DNA of 17,538 nucleotides from Firmicutes bacterium UBA5473. GTDB taxonomy: Bacteria > Bacillota > DTU084. The stretch covers positions 3,514 to 21,051 of the forward strand of contig DIQB01000010.1 in NCBI GenBank assembly GCA_002427165.1. The letters run 5' to 3'. Position 1 is the first letter of the stretch; each line of letters begins with the position of its first letter. Positions 6,744 to 14,977 of this stretch are shown piece after piece. The notes under the pieces are model-generated. The model did no database searches. It was not told where the DNA came from and saw only the letters and a program-made list of their open reading frames with translations. The translations under genes were made by a program, and so were the position numbers.

Positions 6744-8972
6744 ATGAATAATCTACTGCAATTAAAAGGACAATTACAATACCAAGCTAATTCGAGTAGG
6801 CCTGGAGCACCTAGTCTACCTATGGGTAGTTCCGTTAAATCTCAACACCTTCAAGCTATGAAGCAACAACTAAGTGATATTTTGGAGTACTGGAAACATG
6901 ACAAGACTATAAAGGGCGCATTGGTTAGCGTGTATTATTACAATGTCGTGGCAAAAAGCAATCGCATAAAAGGACTTTTATCTAAAGGATCTGCTGACCC
7001 AAACGACTCAATTCGCGGTTCTAAGTTTTATGGTGACGATCCGATTCAGCATGTATTTACATATTATGTGAAATTGGATACGTTGAAAGAATCTATTCGC
7101 CGTTTAGAAATCTGCAATGACATTGTTAATTATAAGTATAACGGTGAGATTTCGTGGGAAGATATTGAGTCCATCAACAACCGGTCTGAAAAATATCGTT
7201 ACACGGATCTTGCGAAAACTAACTTTGTTAAAGTAATTGTTGATGCAAATTATGTTCAGAAATTCACTATTGATCGGGATGTCGAGTTGGATGAAGAATT
7301 ATCAATCGTAACGATATATAAAACCGATGTTAGGACAACCGAACTTTTGGGAAGCCTAGGTATTAATATGATTGAGGCAAAAGTCATTGATGAGACCACG
7401 GTGCGATTAGATCCAGATGAATTAAAGATCTTAAAACAAAAGGCTCCATACCTCATTGCAATGAAAACTCGTGACTTATCAAAAATGATTCCAGAAGAAA
7501 TGGTTGAGTGTGACTCTTCGGTTGTACAGATTCCATCTCCAAAGCAGGAAGCGACTGTTGGTGTAATTGATACATTGTTTTACGAGGACGTATATTTCAA
7601 AGAATGGGTTACTTACACTTGTATGGTAGATGAAAGTATAGAAACTACCACCCAAGACTGTACTCATGGAACAGAGGTTACTTCTATCATTGTTGATGGT
7701 CCATCGATCAATCCTGATCTGGATGATGGTTGCGGTCGATTTAGGGTTAGACACTTTGGCGTAGCAACGGGAGGTCGATTTAGTTCCTTCTCTGTGCTAA
7801 AAGCTATTCGTGAAATAGTTGCAAAAAATAGGGACATTAAAGTATGGAATCTCTCGCTTGGCTCTGTCATGGAGATTAACAGAAACTTCATTTCTCCCGA
7901 AGCTGCTGAGCTTGATAAAATTCAGTGTGAATATGATGTCGTTTTTGTTGTCTCTGGAACAAATAAGCCGGTAGACATCTCTAGGACGATGATGATTGGA
8001 GCACCAGCTGATTCACTAAACTCCATTGTTGTAAACGCTGTTGATTTTGACGGGAATGCGGCTTCTTATCATAGAGTTGGACCCGTGCTATCTTTCTTTA
8101 ACAAACCAGACGTTAGCTATTATGGAGGCGACTATGGTCAGAAAATCAGAGTATGCACGCCTTTTGGAGAAGCATTTGTCTCAGGTACCTCTTTTGCCGC
8201 ACCGTGGATAACTCGCAAAATTGCATATTTAATCCATAACATGGGATTTACAAGAGAAGTGGCAAAAGCACTGCTCGTTGATGCAGCTGCTGGCTGGAAC
8301 CGAAGGGATGATGTTTCTCATTCCATTGGATATGGTGTTGTTCCAAAAAGAATTGAGAACATTATCCAGACTCCTAGTGATGAAATTAGGTTTATTATGA
8401 CTGGCTGTTCCGATGCATATGAAACTTATGCATATAACATTCCGATACCAGTTTATAAGGATAAGCACCCCTTTTTTGTAAGAGCGACACTCTGTTATTT
8501 CCCGAGATGTTCTAGGCACCAAGGAGTTGATTATACTAGCACAGAAATGGATATTCACTTTGGGCGAATAAAAGAAGAGGACGGCAAGGCGAAAATTCTT
8601 TCTATCAATGCCAATAAGCAAGATAATGAAGGTTTTAACCTGATTAGAGAAGAGCATGCACGTAAATTATATCGAAAATGGGATAATGTGAAGCTTATTA
8701 GCGATGTTATCAAAAGTCGCTCTAGGCCGCGAAAAGCCTATGGTCTTGGCATGTGGGGACTCAGTATAAAGACTAAGGAAAGACTGCGTTCCAAAAACGG
8801 AAAAGGACTTCAATTTGGAGTGGTTGTTACTCTAAAAGAGATGCATGGCGAGAATCGAATTGATGATTTTATTAAGTTGTGCATGATGCGCGGGTGGATA
8901 GTAAATCAAATCGATATAGATAATCGTATCGACGTATATAGTAAGGCGGAGGAGGATTTAACTCTTGAATAA
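6744..8972 (+). CDS. ietS: Cytoplasmic subtilisin-like (S8) serine protease of an ietAS-like system
   Basis: A 742-residue protease, predicted effector of the pair. A large N-terminal domain (1-~265) of no family I recognise precedes an S8 domain. The triad is Asp276 in GVIDT, His308 in HGTEV and Ser483 in SGTSFAAP, with Asn407 in SGTN as the likely oxyanion residue, so all catalytic residues are present. About 200 further residues follow the catalytic serine region. There is no signal peptide or membrane segment, so it should act inside the cell, unlike secreted subtilisins. AAGGAG lies in the last codons of the ATPase gene and only three bases separate the two genes, so translation is probably coupled. 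In the ietAS family the protease is toxic without its ATPase and the pair acts in plasmid stability or antiphage defence. The target proteins are unknown. Confidence 0.85.
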   Translation: MNNLLQLKGQLQYQANSSRPGAPSLPMGSSVKSQHLQAMKQQLSDILEYWKHDKTIKGALVSVYYYNVVAKSNRIKGLLSKGSADPNDSIRGSKFYGDDPIQHVFTYYVKLDTLKESIRRLEICNDIVNYKYNGEISWEDIESINNRSEKYRYTDLAKTNFVKVIVDANYVQKFTIDRDVELDEELSIVTIYKTDVRTTELLGSLGINMIEAKVIDETTVRLDPDELKILKQKAPYLIAMKTRDLSKMIPEEMVECDSSVVQIPSPKQEATVGVIDTLFYEDVYFKEWVTYTCMVDESIETTTQDCTHGTEVTSIIVDGPSINPDLDDGCGRFRVRHFGVATGGRFSSFSVLKAIREIVAKNRDIKVWNLSLGSVMEINRNFISPEAAELDKIQCEYDVVFVVSGTNKPVDISRTMMIGAPADSLNSIVVNAVDFDGNAASYHRVGPVLSFFNKPDVSYYGGDYGQKIRVCTPFGEAFVSGTSFAAPWITRKIAYLIHNMGFTREVAKALLVDAAAGWNRRDDVSHSIGYGVVPKRIENIIQTPSDEIRFIMTGCSDAYETYAYNIPIPVYKDKHPFFVRATLCYFPRCSRHQGVDYTSTEMDIHFGRIKEEDGKAKILSINANKQDNEGFNLIREEHARKLYRKWDNVKLISDVIKSRSRPRKAYGLGMWGLSIKTKERLRSKNGKGLQFGVVVTLKEMHGENRIDDFIKLCMMRGWIVNQIDIDNRIDVYSKAEEDLTLE

Positions 8973-9273
8973 GTAGACTTCAATTGCTGCTAAGTTTATT
9001 GTTGAACCAACTTTTAGGTAATGGTTATCTAAAAAAAGGAATAACGAAAAGCCCACGATTAAAACCGTGGCTTTTGGCTACATTTTTTGTAATCCCGTCC
9101 TCTGTTGTTTTTGCAATAGCGAGTGATGTAGCCGTCAATGTAGTTCATGACTATTTATTGTCTATTCTTTTTTTCATGGTGAGGCTTCTCCAAGTAATTA
9201 TTGAATTCTTCTAGTTCAGCGGTGGATAAAACAGGCGCCTGATGCAAATAATACCTCTTTGGAGGTAGAAAGC
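8973..9273. other. Intergenic region after the protease gene, no convincing gene
   Basis: It contains the hairpin at 9047-9075 and a perfect 10-bp palindrome CAGGCGCCTG (9232-9241) just before the penicillin-binding-protein gene. A TTG-started 76-codon hydrophobic frame (8984-9214) has no ribosome binding site and runs across the hairpin, so I do not call it. TTGAAT (9201-9206) with GATAAA (9225-9230, 18-base spacer) is a weak promoter candidate for the next gene. Confidence 0.5.
9047..9075 (+). terminator. Rho-independent terminator of the ietAS-like operon
   Basis: AAAAGCCCACG and CGTGGCTTTT pair with one bulged C around an A-rich loop, ending in CTTTT and followed by ATTTTTT a few bases on. 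It lies 75 bases after the protease stop. The A-run on the other side means it could also act on the opposite strand. Confidence 0.7.
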
Positions 9274-10860
9274 ATGAGGCGCCTTTTAACGTTATTTAAG
9301 ATTCTTACAGTTATCTTTATCCTCCTCGCATTGCAACTGGTACGTTGGCAACTAGTGAGATCGGATCTTGCCAAGATCGCCCTGCGCCAAAGAAGCGAAG
9401 CCTTGCCCCTGGACTCTGGCAGAGCCCAGATCCTCGATCGAGACGGCAAACCACTAACTGGAGGCGGCAGCCGTAAATCTCTCGGCGCATTTCCAGTCCT
9501 AATCCCCAATCCACAAAAAGAAGCTCTCCCTTGGCAACTAGCACCCATCTTGGGAAAATCCCCAGAGAGTATTGCAGATAATATAAAAAAGGGCAAACCA
9601 ATCTTTTTAGCTCGAGGATTGAACAAATGGCAGCTTGAAGCATTAAAACCATACCTTGGCGAGGGCCTTGTGGTGGTGCATGAAAAATTGCGCTACAGAG
9701 AACCAGCCCTTGCGCCACATCTCATAGGCTACCTGCGAACAGCAGATCAAAAGGGAGTAACGGGAATTGAGGCCCTTGCAAACGAAGAATTATCACACGT
9801 AGCTCCAGTGGAACTTGCAGCCATCGTAGATGGCAACCGCAGACTGATCCCAGGGCTCGGATACAGAATCCTAGGCGGAGAAGGCAACCAAGGCGCGGGT
9901 CTCGTCACAACACTGGATCGCAAAATCCAGGAAGTGGCGCAAGAGGAGCTTATTAAAACAGGCCAAAGGGGTGCCGTGGTGGTAGTAGATGCCACAAACG
10001 GCAACCTGCTCGCTGCAGCCAGCAACCCCACCTTCGATCCTAACCAGGTGGAAAGCGCACTTTCTGCCTCAGGCTCACCTCTTCTTAACCGCACCATCCA
10101 TAACTATTACCCTGGCTCCGTCTTCAAATTAGTGGTTACAGCAGCGGCACTCGAGGAGAAGCTAACCACACCCGAGGAACGCTTCTTCGACCCAGGCTAT
10201 CGGGATGTAGGGAGGGTAAGATTTCGCTGCTGGCTAGAAGGCGGCCATGGCGACTTGAATTTGGTCGATGCTCTGGCCCAATCCTGTAATAGTGTCTATG
10301 TGGAATTGGGGCAAAGGCTAGGTACCAAAATGATCAGCTATGCAGAAAGGATGGGGCTGGGAATTAAAACTGGGATTGGTCTGCCACAGGAGGAGCAGGG
10401 AAGCCTGCCTCGTGGTAAGTTTGCAAAACAGGATTTTGGCAACATGGCCATGGGACAGAGGGGGATCCAGGCCACCCCAATGCAGGTGGCAAGGCTCCTG
10501 GTCACGCTCCTTCAGGGACGGGAAACCCAGCTCAATCTACTTCCAGGCCGGGAGACATTCGGTCCCTCTGTAATCAGTCCCCAGACACGGGTCACTGTGC
10601 GCTCCATGATGGCAGAGGTTGTAGGGCGCGGCACAGGCTCTTTAGCGCAAGTCCCCCTGTATGGAGCAGGAGGCAAAACAGGCTCCGCCCAGACCGGGCG
10701 CCTGAGCCCGTGGGGGGAGCCTGAAGTAGATGCCTGGTTTGCAGGCTTCTTTCCGCTACTTAATCCTAAATATGTAATCGTGGTACTCCTAGAGGGTGGA
10801 GGAGGCGGCGGTAATGTTGCAGCCCCGATTTTTCGACGGATCGCTATGAAGATCTCCTAA
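9274..10860 (+). CDS. Class B penicillin-binding protein (peptidoglycan D,D-transpeptidase)
   Basis: A 528-residue membrane-anchored transpeptidase that cross-links peptidoglycan outside the membrane. An N-terminal membrane helix (about 8-24, ILTVIFILLALQLVRW) is followed by a short dimerisation domain starting near RAQILDRDGKPL. The transpeptidase domain has SVFK (282-285), SCN (337-339) and KTG in GGKTGSAQ (468-470). These are the SxxK, SxN and KTG motifs with all key residues. ATG 9274 follows GGAGG by nine bases; a TTG at 9259 overlaps that site. No PASTA domains are present, so it is PbpA/PBP2-like rather than a typical SpoVD. The stop overlaps the stop of the convergent yqeH gene by a few bases. 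Housekeeping or sporulation peptidoglycan synthesis is not distinguishable here. Confidence 0.92.
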   Translation: MRRLLTLFKILTVIFILLALQLVRWQLVRSDLAKIALRQRSEALPLDSGRAQILDRDGKPLTGGGSRKSLGAFPVLIPNPQKEALPWQLAPILGKSPESIADNIKKGKPIFLARGLNKWQLEALKPYLGEGLVVVHEKLRYREPALAPHLIGYLRTADQKGVTGIEALANEELSHVAPVELAAIVDGNRRLIPGLGYRILGGEGNQGAGLVTTLDRKIQEVAQEELIKTGQRGAVVVVDATNGNLLAAASNPTFDPNQVESALSASGSPLLNRTIHNYYPGSVFKLVVTAAALEEKLTTPEERFFDPGYRDVGRVRFRCWLEGGHGDLNLVDALAQSCNSVYVELGQRLGTKMISYAERMGLGIKTGIGLPQEEQGSLPRGKFAKQDFGNMAMGQRGIQATPMQVARLLVTLLQGRETQLNLLPGRETFGPSVISPQTRVTVRSMMAEVVGRGTGSLAQVPLYGAGGKTGSAQTGRLSPWGEPEVDAWFAGFFPLLNPKYVIVVLLEGGGGGGNVAAPIFRRIAMKIS

Positions 10861-11930
10861 CGCTTCTGCAACATGGCAGAGCGAACCTGAGTCCTAATCC
10901 CCTGGGGCAAAATTGCTTGGACTGTGGTGGGCATACGCCGTACAGAAACCCAGCCTAGCCCTGCAATCGCAAGGTCCTCTAGTGGCTCCAAAGTAAACTC
11001 CTGCTCTTCCCATTTTTTAGGTGGGCATTTGGCGCAGCTTCCCCCCAGCCACCTGGGAGCCTCAGCCAGCAAGGCTGGGGCTTTCTCAGCATTTGTGCGG
11101 TGGATATTAATACTCCCTGGCACATACACCTGAAGCACAGTCTGGTCGTGGTTGATTAAGCAGCCTAAAGAGCCAAATAAGAGGGCCCCTCCTCTATCCA
11201 GCTCATAGAGCATGCTCGAGATAGGGGAGGAGGGGATCAGTTTGGTTTGGCAGCTAGGACATAGGTGTGCATCCATCCTACCCTCTGGAGTGAGACCTGG
11301 GGTATCTAGGATCTGGCCACCATGGTAGGGGCGGCTATTAAGATCTAGGGTGGTACCGGCTAAAGTGGAGATAGTGGGCTTGGGAGCCGCTTGTGGCAAT
11401 AGCCGTTCCAATAGAGCGCTTTTGCCCACATTGGTGACCCCCACAATGGCCGTACGAGAGGGAGCTCTTTTTCTCAAAAAAGAACTTAGCCGCGAGATTC
11501 CCATCCCGTTTTTGCTGCTGATGGGAAAAATTGCTTGCGCCCTGGCGCCTCTTCGGGAAAGCTCCTCTCGGCACCAGGCAACCACCTCTTGGGTTTTGGC
11601 AATAGGAGGCAATAGATCCATTTTGGTCAGGACCACAGCTAACTTTCCCTGGGCCAATCTAATTAGCTCAGGGGAGAGGGTGCCGGCAAAATCAATTGGA
11701 TCTATGAGCATCAGCACCAGCTGAGAGTGGGAGATTGCATTTTTAGCTAGCTTCAGCTCGACCTCTTGAGAAAGGGGAGTGGGAGCAAGCTCTCCATAGT
11801 GGGTCAATCGATAGCAGCGCTTGCAGAGACTCTTCCCCTCAGTTTGAGAGGGGATAAAACCAGGTGAATTTGGTGATTCGCTTTGCAGCTTGATGCCGCA
11901 ACCTGTGCAACTGGATATTTTAGACCACAC
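10857..11930 (-). CDS. yqeH: Ribosome biogenesis GTPase YqeH
   Basis: A 357-residue circularly permuted GTPase needed for assembly of the small ribosomal subunit. An N-terminal zinc finger (C8xxC11 and C36xxC39, CKRCYRLTHYG) leads into a permuted G domain: G4 TKMD (102-105), G5 SSKNG (138-142), then G1 GVTNVGKS (164-171) and G3 DTPGL (209-213). The G4-G5-G1-G3 order is diagnostic. A further CPSC pair lies near residue 224. The start is GTG 11930, inside the last codons of yqeG (11-base overlap), so the two are translationally linked. Length is normal for the family. The C-terminus meets the penicillin-binding-protein gene tail-to-tail. Confidence 0.95.
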   Translation of the reverse strand: MWSKISSCTGCGIKLQSESPNSPGFIPSQTEGKSLCKRCYRLTHYGELAPTPLSQEVELKLAKNAISHSQLVLMLIDPIDFAGTLSPELIRLAQGKLAVVLTKMDLLPPIAKTQEVVAWCREELSRRGARAQAIFPISSKNGMGISRLSSFLRKRAPSRTAIVGVTNVGKSALLERLLPQAAPKPTISTLAGTTLDLNSRPYHGGQILDTPGLTPEGRMDAHLCPSCQTKLIPSSPISSMLYELDRGGALLFGSLGCLINHDQTVLQVYVPGSINIHRTNAEKAPALLAEAPRWLGGSCAKCPPKKWEEQEFTLEPLEDLAIAGLGWVSVRRMPTTVQAILPQGIRTQVRSAMLQKR

Positions 11931-12435
11931 CTTTCAGCATGCCCCGGGAACGGAAATAGGAGAGGAGCCAGCGTTCAAGTTTCCGCACACAGCGGGTAGT
12001 GACCAGTTCTTTATCGCTTAGGGGAATTAGGAGGATGGTATAGACACCTAGCCTGTTTCCACCGTACACATCAGTAAACAGTTGATCACCGATCACAGCA
12101 GTCTGTTGGGGCTTTGTGTCCAAAACCTCCATCGCCTTGCGAAAAGAACGTCCCCAAGGCTTCACAGCCCGGCCCAGTCCCGGAATCTTCAGTTCAGTTG
12201 TCACCCGACTGACCCTTTTGGCTGTGGAATTGGAGAGAATACAAAGCTCTAGCCCAGCCCTCTGGGCACTCTCCAGCCAGGAGCGAACCCCTTTCCCATA
12301 GAGGGTGGTATTCCACTCCACAAGGGTATTATCCAGATCGAGGATTACCCCCCGAATTCCTCGCTCCATCAGCACTTGCGGATCAATTTCAGCTAAGGTG
12401 TGTGCTATCGCCCGGGGGCAAAACTTTTCAAACAA
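11920..12435 (-). CDS. yqeG: YqeG-family HAD-IIIA phosphatase
   Basis: A 171-residue haloacid-dehalogenase-type phosphatase. Motif I is DLDNTL (33-38), motif II SNS (68-70), the motif III lysine is in VKPWG (K92) and motif IV is GDQLFTD (116-122). The family is widely conserved in Bacillota next to yqeH and aroE; its physiological substrate is not established. The start is TTG 12435 with AAGGA ten bases upstream; a nearby ATG is out of frame. The stop overlaps the yqeH start. A promoter candidate lies just upstream at 12454-12482. No signal peptide or membrane segment is visible. Confidence 0.93.
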   Translation of the reverse strand: MFEKFCPRAIAHTLAEIDPQVLMERGIRGVILDLDNTLVEWNTTLYGKGVRSWLESAQRAGLELCILSNSTAKRVSRVTTELKIPGLGRAVKPWGRSFRKAMEVLDTKPQQTAVIGDQLFTDVYGGNRLGVYTILLIPLSDKELVTTRCVRKLERWLLSYFRSRGMLKGVV

Positions 12436-12453
12436 GCTCTCCCCATCCTTTAC

Positions 12454-12482
12454 CTTATAGTTTTACCACTATGGTACCACAA
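12454..12482 (-). promoter_or_regulatory. Candidate sigma-A promoter for yqeG-yqeH
   Basis: On the minus strand TTGTGG (12482-12477) and TATAAG (12459-12454) are separated by exactly 17 bases. It lies in the short gap between the sigK stop and the yqeG start and would let yqeGH be expressed in vegetative cells independently of sigK. Confidence 0.45.
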
Positions 12483-12500
12483 GGCGGGCTATGTGGCAAT

Positions 12501-13193
12501 TTATTTTTCCATCTCCTTTTGCAGTTTTCCCAAAGCTCTTTTCTCAATTCGCGATACATAAGAGCGGGAAATGCCCAGTAGCTTTGAAATTTCTCGCTGG
12601 GTCTTGCGAATCCCGTCTAATAGCCCATAGCGCATTTTTAATACTTGTTGTTCCCTAGAGGAGAGGTGCATTATTTTTTGGTATAGTTTTTCCTGTTCTA
12701 GCTTGCTCTCCACCTGGTCTGATGTGCTTTCTGCATCTGTGGCTAAAATGTCCATTAAGGTTAAGTCGTTATCCTCTTTGTCTGTGCCTATGGGCTCGTT
12801 GAGCATAATCTCGCTTTTTTGCCTGCGGGTGGCCCGCAGGTGCATGAGGATTTCATTTTCAATGCACCGGGCAGCGTATGTGGCCAGGCGAGTGTTTTTA
12901 TCGGTTTGAAAGGTACCGATGGCTTTGATCAGACCGATGGTGCCAATCGAGATCAGATCATCTGTGGTGTCTCCAGTTTGGTCGAATTTCTTCACAATAT
13001 GGGCAACTAGTCGCAGATTATGTTCGATGAGAATATTGCGGGCACAAGGGTCCCCTTGGGCCTTCAGTTCCAGGAGCCTTCGCTCCTCATCGCTTGCCAA
13101 GGGTTTGGGAAAAACATTGGGAGTTGATACGTACGAGGCAAGGAAACTTAGAATCTTCATCAAAAACGCTGCCAGGCCACCTAATGCTAACAT
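12501..13193 (-). CDS. sigK: Sporulation sigma factor pro-sigma-K
   Basis: A 230-residue sigma-70-type factor, the late mother-cell sigma factor of sporulation. The hydrophobic N-terminus (MLALGGLAAFLMKILSFLAS) corresponds to the pro-sequence that a membrane protease removes to activate sigma-K. Region 2 is plain in NLRLVAHIVKKF, DDLISIGTIGLIKAI and TYAARCIENEILMHLR. Region 4 ends with the helix-turn-helix TQREISKLLGISRSYVSRIEKRA. ATG 13193 follows GGGGAGG by nine bases. The gene is continuous, not split by a prophage-like element as in some Bacillus and Clostridioides. A sigma-E/sigma-K-like promoter match lies just upstream. The yqeG gene follows on the same strand after about 65 bp. Confidence 0.95.
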   Translation of the reverse strand: MLALGGLAAFLMKILSFLASYVSTPNVFPKPLASDEERRLLELKAQGDPCARNILIEHNLRLVAHIVKKFDQTGDTTDDLISIGTIGLIKAIGTFQTDKNTRLATYAARCIENEILMHLRATRRQKSEIMLNEPIGTDKEDNDLTLMDILATDAESTSDQVESKLEQEKLYQKIMHLSSREQQVLKMRYGLLDGIRKTQREISKLLGISRSYVSRIEKRALGKLQKEMEK

Positions 13194-13227
13194 ATCATGA
13201 TGCCTCCCCTGCCATATAATCCTTCTA

Positions 13228-13255
13228 AATCATATGAAAAGAAAAGGCTTCCTGT
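13228..13255 (-). promoter_or_regulatory. Candidate sigma-K/sigma-E-type promoter of sigK
   Basis: On the minus strand AC (13255-13254), 17 bases and CATATGATT (13236-13228) match the sigma-K pattern AC-N16/17-CATAnnnTA at all but the last base. The same -10 also partly fits sigma-E. Known sigK genes are driven by sigma-E with SpoIIID and by their own product, which agrees. Confidence 0.45.
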
Positions 13256-13272
13256 GCAAGTCCGCCTCATGT

Positions 13273-13299
13273 ATAAAATGGTTAAAGCTGGCATATACT
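13273..13299 (+). promoter_or_regulatory. Candidate sigma-E-type promoter of the small gene divergent from sigK
   Basis: ATA (13273-13275), 16 bases and CATATACT (13292-13299) match the mother-cell sigma-E pattern ATA-N16/18-CATACAnT closely. It lies 27 bases before the ATG of the 57-residue protein. No good sigma-A pair is seen nearby. Confidence 0.4.
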
Positions 13300-13325
13300 G
13301 AAATTGAGGAGAGGGAGGGACAAGC

Positions 13326-13499
13326 ATGGTTAAATTAGTGACAGGCAATGTTTTTGGCGGCGAACTTTTGGAGAAAATACGAGAACTAGCCGCCGTGGCC
13401 AAAGCCCAAGACCCCCAGTTGAAACAGGGGAAGGTAGTGGATTTGGCTTTAGTGCCAAAAGAAGGAAATCTAGAGGTAACTTTGCTATTTCAAGCGTGA
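13326..13499 (+). CDS. Small hypothetical protein (57 residues) divergent from sigK
   Basis: ATG 13326 follows GAGGGAGGG by seven bases and the frame runs to TGA 13497-13499, directly at the base of a terminator hairpin. With its own promoter, ribosome binding site and terminator it is very probably a real gene. The product starts MVKLVTGNVFGGELLEKIRE and ends in a short beta-like LEVTLLFQA, with no membrane segment, cysteines or recognised domain. I do not recognise the family. Its sigma-E-like promoter and its place opposite sigK suggest expression during sporulation, by inference only. Confidence 0.75.
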   Translation: MVKLVTGNVFGGELLEKIRELAAVAKAQDPQLKQGKVVDLALVPKEGNLEVTLLFQA

Positions 13500-13523
13500 A
13501 AGCCGCATTTCGCGGCTTTTTTT
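13499..13523 (+). terminator. Rho-independent terminator after the small gene
   Basis: AAGCCGC and GCGGCTT pair around ATTTC, followed by an uninterrupted T-run. It starts at the stop codon of the 57-residue gene and separates it from tldD. Confidence 0.9.
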
Positions 13524-13586
13524 GCAGGATTTTCCAAGTGAGAAGGAGAATAATAGAGACAGTTCATAAAAAAGTGAGGGACCAGC

Positions 13587-14975
13587 TTGAAAAGGCATTT
13601 TAATGAAGCCCTAGCCCAGGAGCTTTTAGGTGCGCTGTTGGCTCAGGGCGGAGATTTTGCGGAAGTTTATTGGGAACATACCAGCTCTCAATCACTCTTT
13701 TTAGAGGGAGAGAAACTGGAGCGATTATCTGGGGGAGAAGATCTGGGGTTGGGTTTGCGCCTTGTGGTCTCTGACCGTACTTTCTATGCCCACACCAGCG
13801 ACCTGGAGCCCGAATCACTCCTGGAGCTGGCTACAAGGCTAGCCCGGGGAGCAGAAGGAAAACCAGGGCAGGTAGAGGAGCTGCTTTTGCGGGAAGCCCC
13901 AGTCCGCTTTGGTGTGCGCCAGCCGCCTTCTCAGGTGGAAACCGGCGAGAAAGCACAGCTTCTCCACATTCTAAATCAAGAAGCACGCCGAGCGCCCCAG
14001 GTGAGACAGGTAACTGCAAGCTACGGCAATGTAGAGCAGGAGATCCTCGTTGCCAACTCTCTGGGCTTTATGGCCCAGGACAAGCGCACCCGGGTGCGTT
14101 TGGTGGTGAATGTAATCGCCGAAGATCAAGGTAAGATTCAGACCGGCTATGAGTCCATAGGAGGAGTTGGCGGCTTCGAGCTTGTAGCTACAGGTGCCCC
14201 ACAAATGGCACAAAGTGCCCGGGAGCGAGCAGTGATGATGTTATCCGCCAGATCCGCACCTAGCGGTCAGATGACAGTGGTGATGGCAGGGGAGGCTGGA
14301 GGCACCATGGTCCATGAGGCTTGCGGCCATGGCCTAGAAGCAGACCTTGTGCAAAAAGGGCTATCTGTTTATGCAGACAAAATGGGACAGAGGGTAGCAT
14401 CGTCCCTAATTACCGTGATCGATGATGCAACTTTGCCTGGCCGCTATGGTTCCTTCGCCTTTGATGACGAAGGAACCCCAGGACAGAGGACTGTGCTAAT
14501 CGAAAATGGTATTCTTAAAAGCTATATGTACAATCTGAATACAGCCCGCAAGGAGAACCGGGAAAGCACAGGCAATGGCAGGCGAGATTCCTATCGTAGC
14601 CGGCCCATCCCCAGGATGAGCAACACCTATATTGCCTCTGGAGAGACTGATCCCGAAGAGATTATTGCTGCCACCGAAAATGGCCTTTATGTGACCAAAA
14701 TGGGAGGGGGCCAGGTTAACACCACCAATGGCGACTTCGTCTTCGAGGTTACAGAGGGTTATTTACTCCAGAACGGTAAAATTGGAGCGCCTGTACGCGG
14801 CGCTACGCTAATTGGCAATGGCCCCCAGGTGCTCTCGGAGGTTGATCTTGTGGGGCAAGATAATGGCTTCTCCCTGGGAGTCTGTGGCAAGAACGGACAG
14901 GGAGTGCCAGTGGGAGATGCCCAGCCCACACTGCGAATTCCAAACTTAGTCGTGGGCGGCACAGAGGGGGTTTGA
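13587..14975 (+). CDS. tldD: TldD-family metalloprotease
   Basis: A 462-residue zinc metalloprotease subunit. TldD/TldE heterodimers cleave unfolded or modified peptides and mature some ribosomally made peptides such as microcins. The zinc motif HEACGH (243-248) lies in GGTMVHEACGHGLEA. DDEGTPGQRT and the C-terminal CGKNGQ motif, which supplies a further ligand in the family, are present. The N-terminal domain is full length. The start is TTG 13587 with GAGGG seven bases upstream; no in-frame ATG is better placed. The tldE gene follows with overlap, so the two subunits are translationally coupled. No peptide-precursor gene for modification is visible nearby. Confidence 0.94.
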   Translation: MKRHFNEALAQELLGALLAQGGDFAEVYWEHTSSQSLFLEGEKLERLSGGEDLGLGLRLVVSDRTFYAHTSDLEPESLLELATRLARGAEGKPGQVEELLLREAPVRFGVRQPPSQVETGEKAQLLHILNQEARRAPQVRQVTASYGNVEQEILVANSLGFMAQDKRTRVRLVVNVIAEDQGKIQTGYESIGGVGGFELVATGAPQMAQSARERAVMMLSARSAPSGQMTVVMAGEAGGTMVHEACGHGLEADLVQKGLSVYADKMGQRVASSLITVIDDATLPGRYGSFAFDDEGTPGQRTVLIENGILKSYMYNLNTARKENRESTGNGRRDSYRSRPIPRMSNTYIASGETDPEEIIAATENGLYVTKMGGGQVNTTNGDFVFEVTEGYLLQNGKIGAPVRGATLIGNGPQVLSEVDLVGQDNGFSLGVCGKNGQGVPVGDAQPTLRIPNLVVGGTEGV

Positions 14976-14977
14976 GA

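Noticed and set aside
9059..9148. 29-codon minus-strand frame starting MNYIDGYITRYC with two cysteines
   Set aside because: No ribosome binding site, ends inside the terminator stem, and I recognise no family; too short to support.
8984..9214. 76-codon hydrophobic frame after the protease gene, a possible third component with a membrane segment
   Set aside because: The start is TTG without a ribosome binding site and the frame runs straight through a rho-independent terminator.
13187..13402. Minus-strand 71-codon frame overlapping the sigK upstream region
   Set aside because: Antisense to the 57-residue gene and its control signals, no ribosome binding site.
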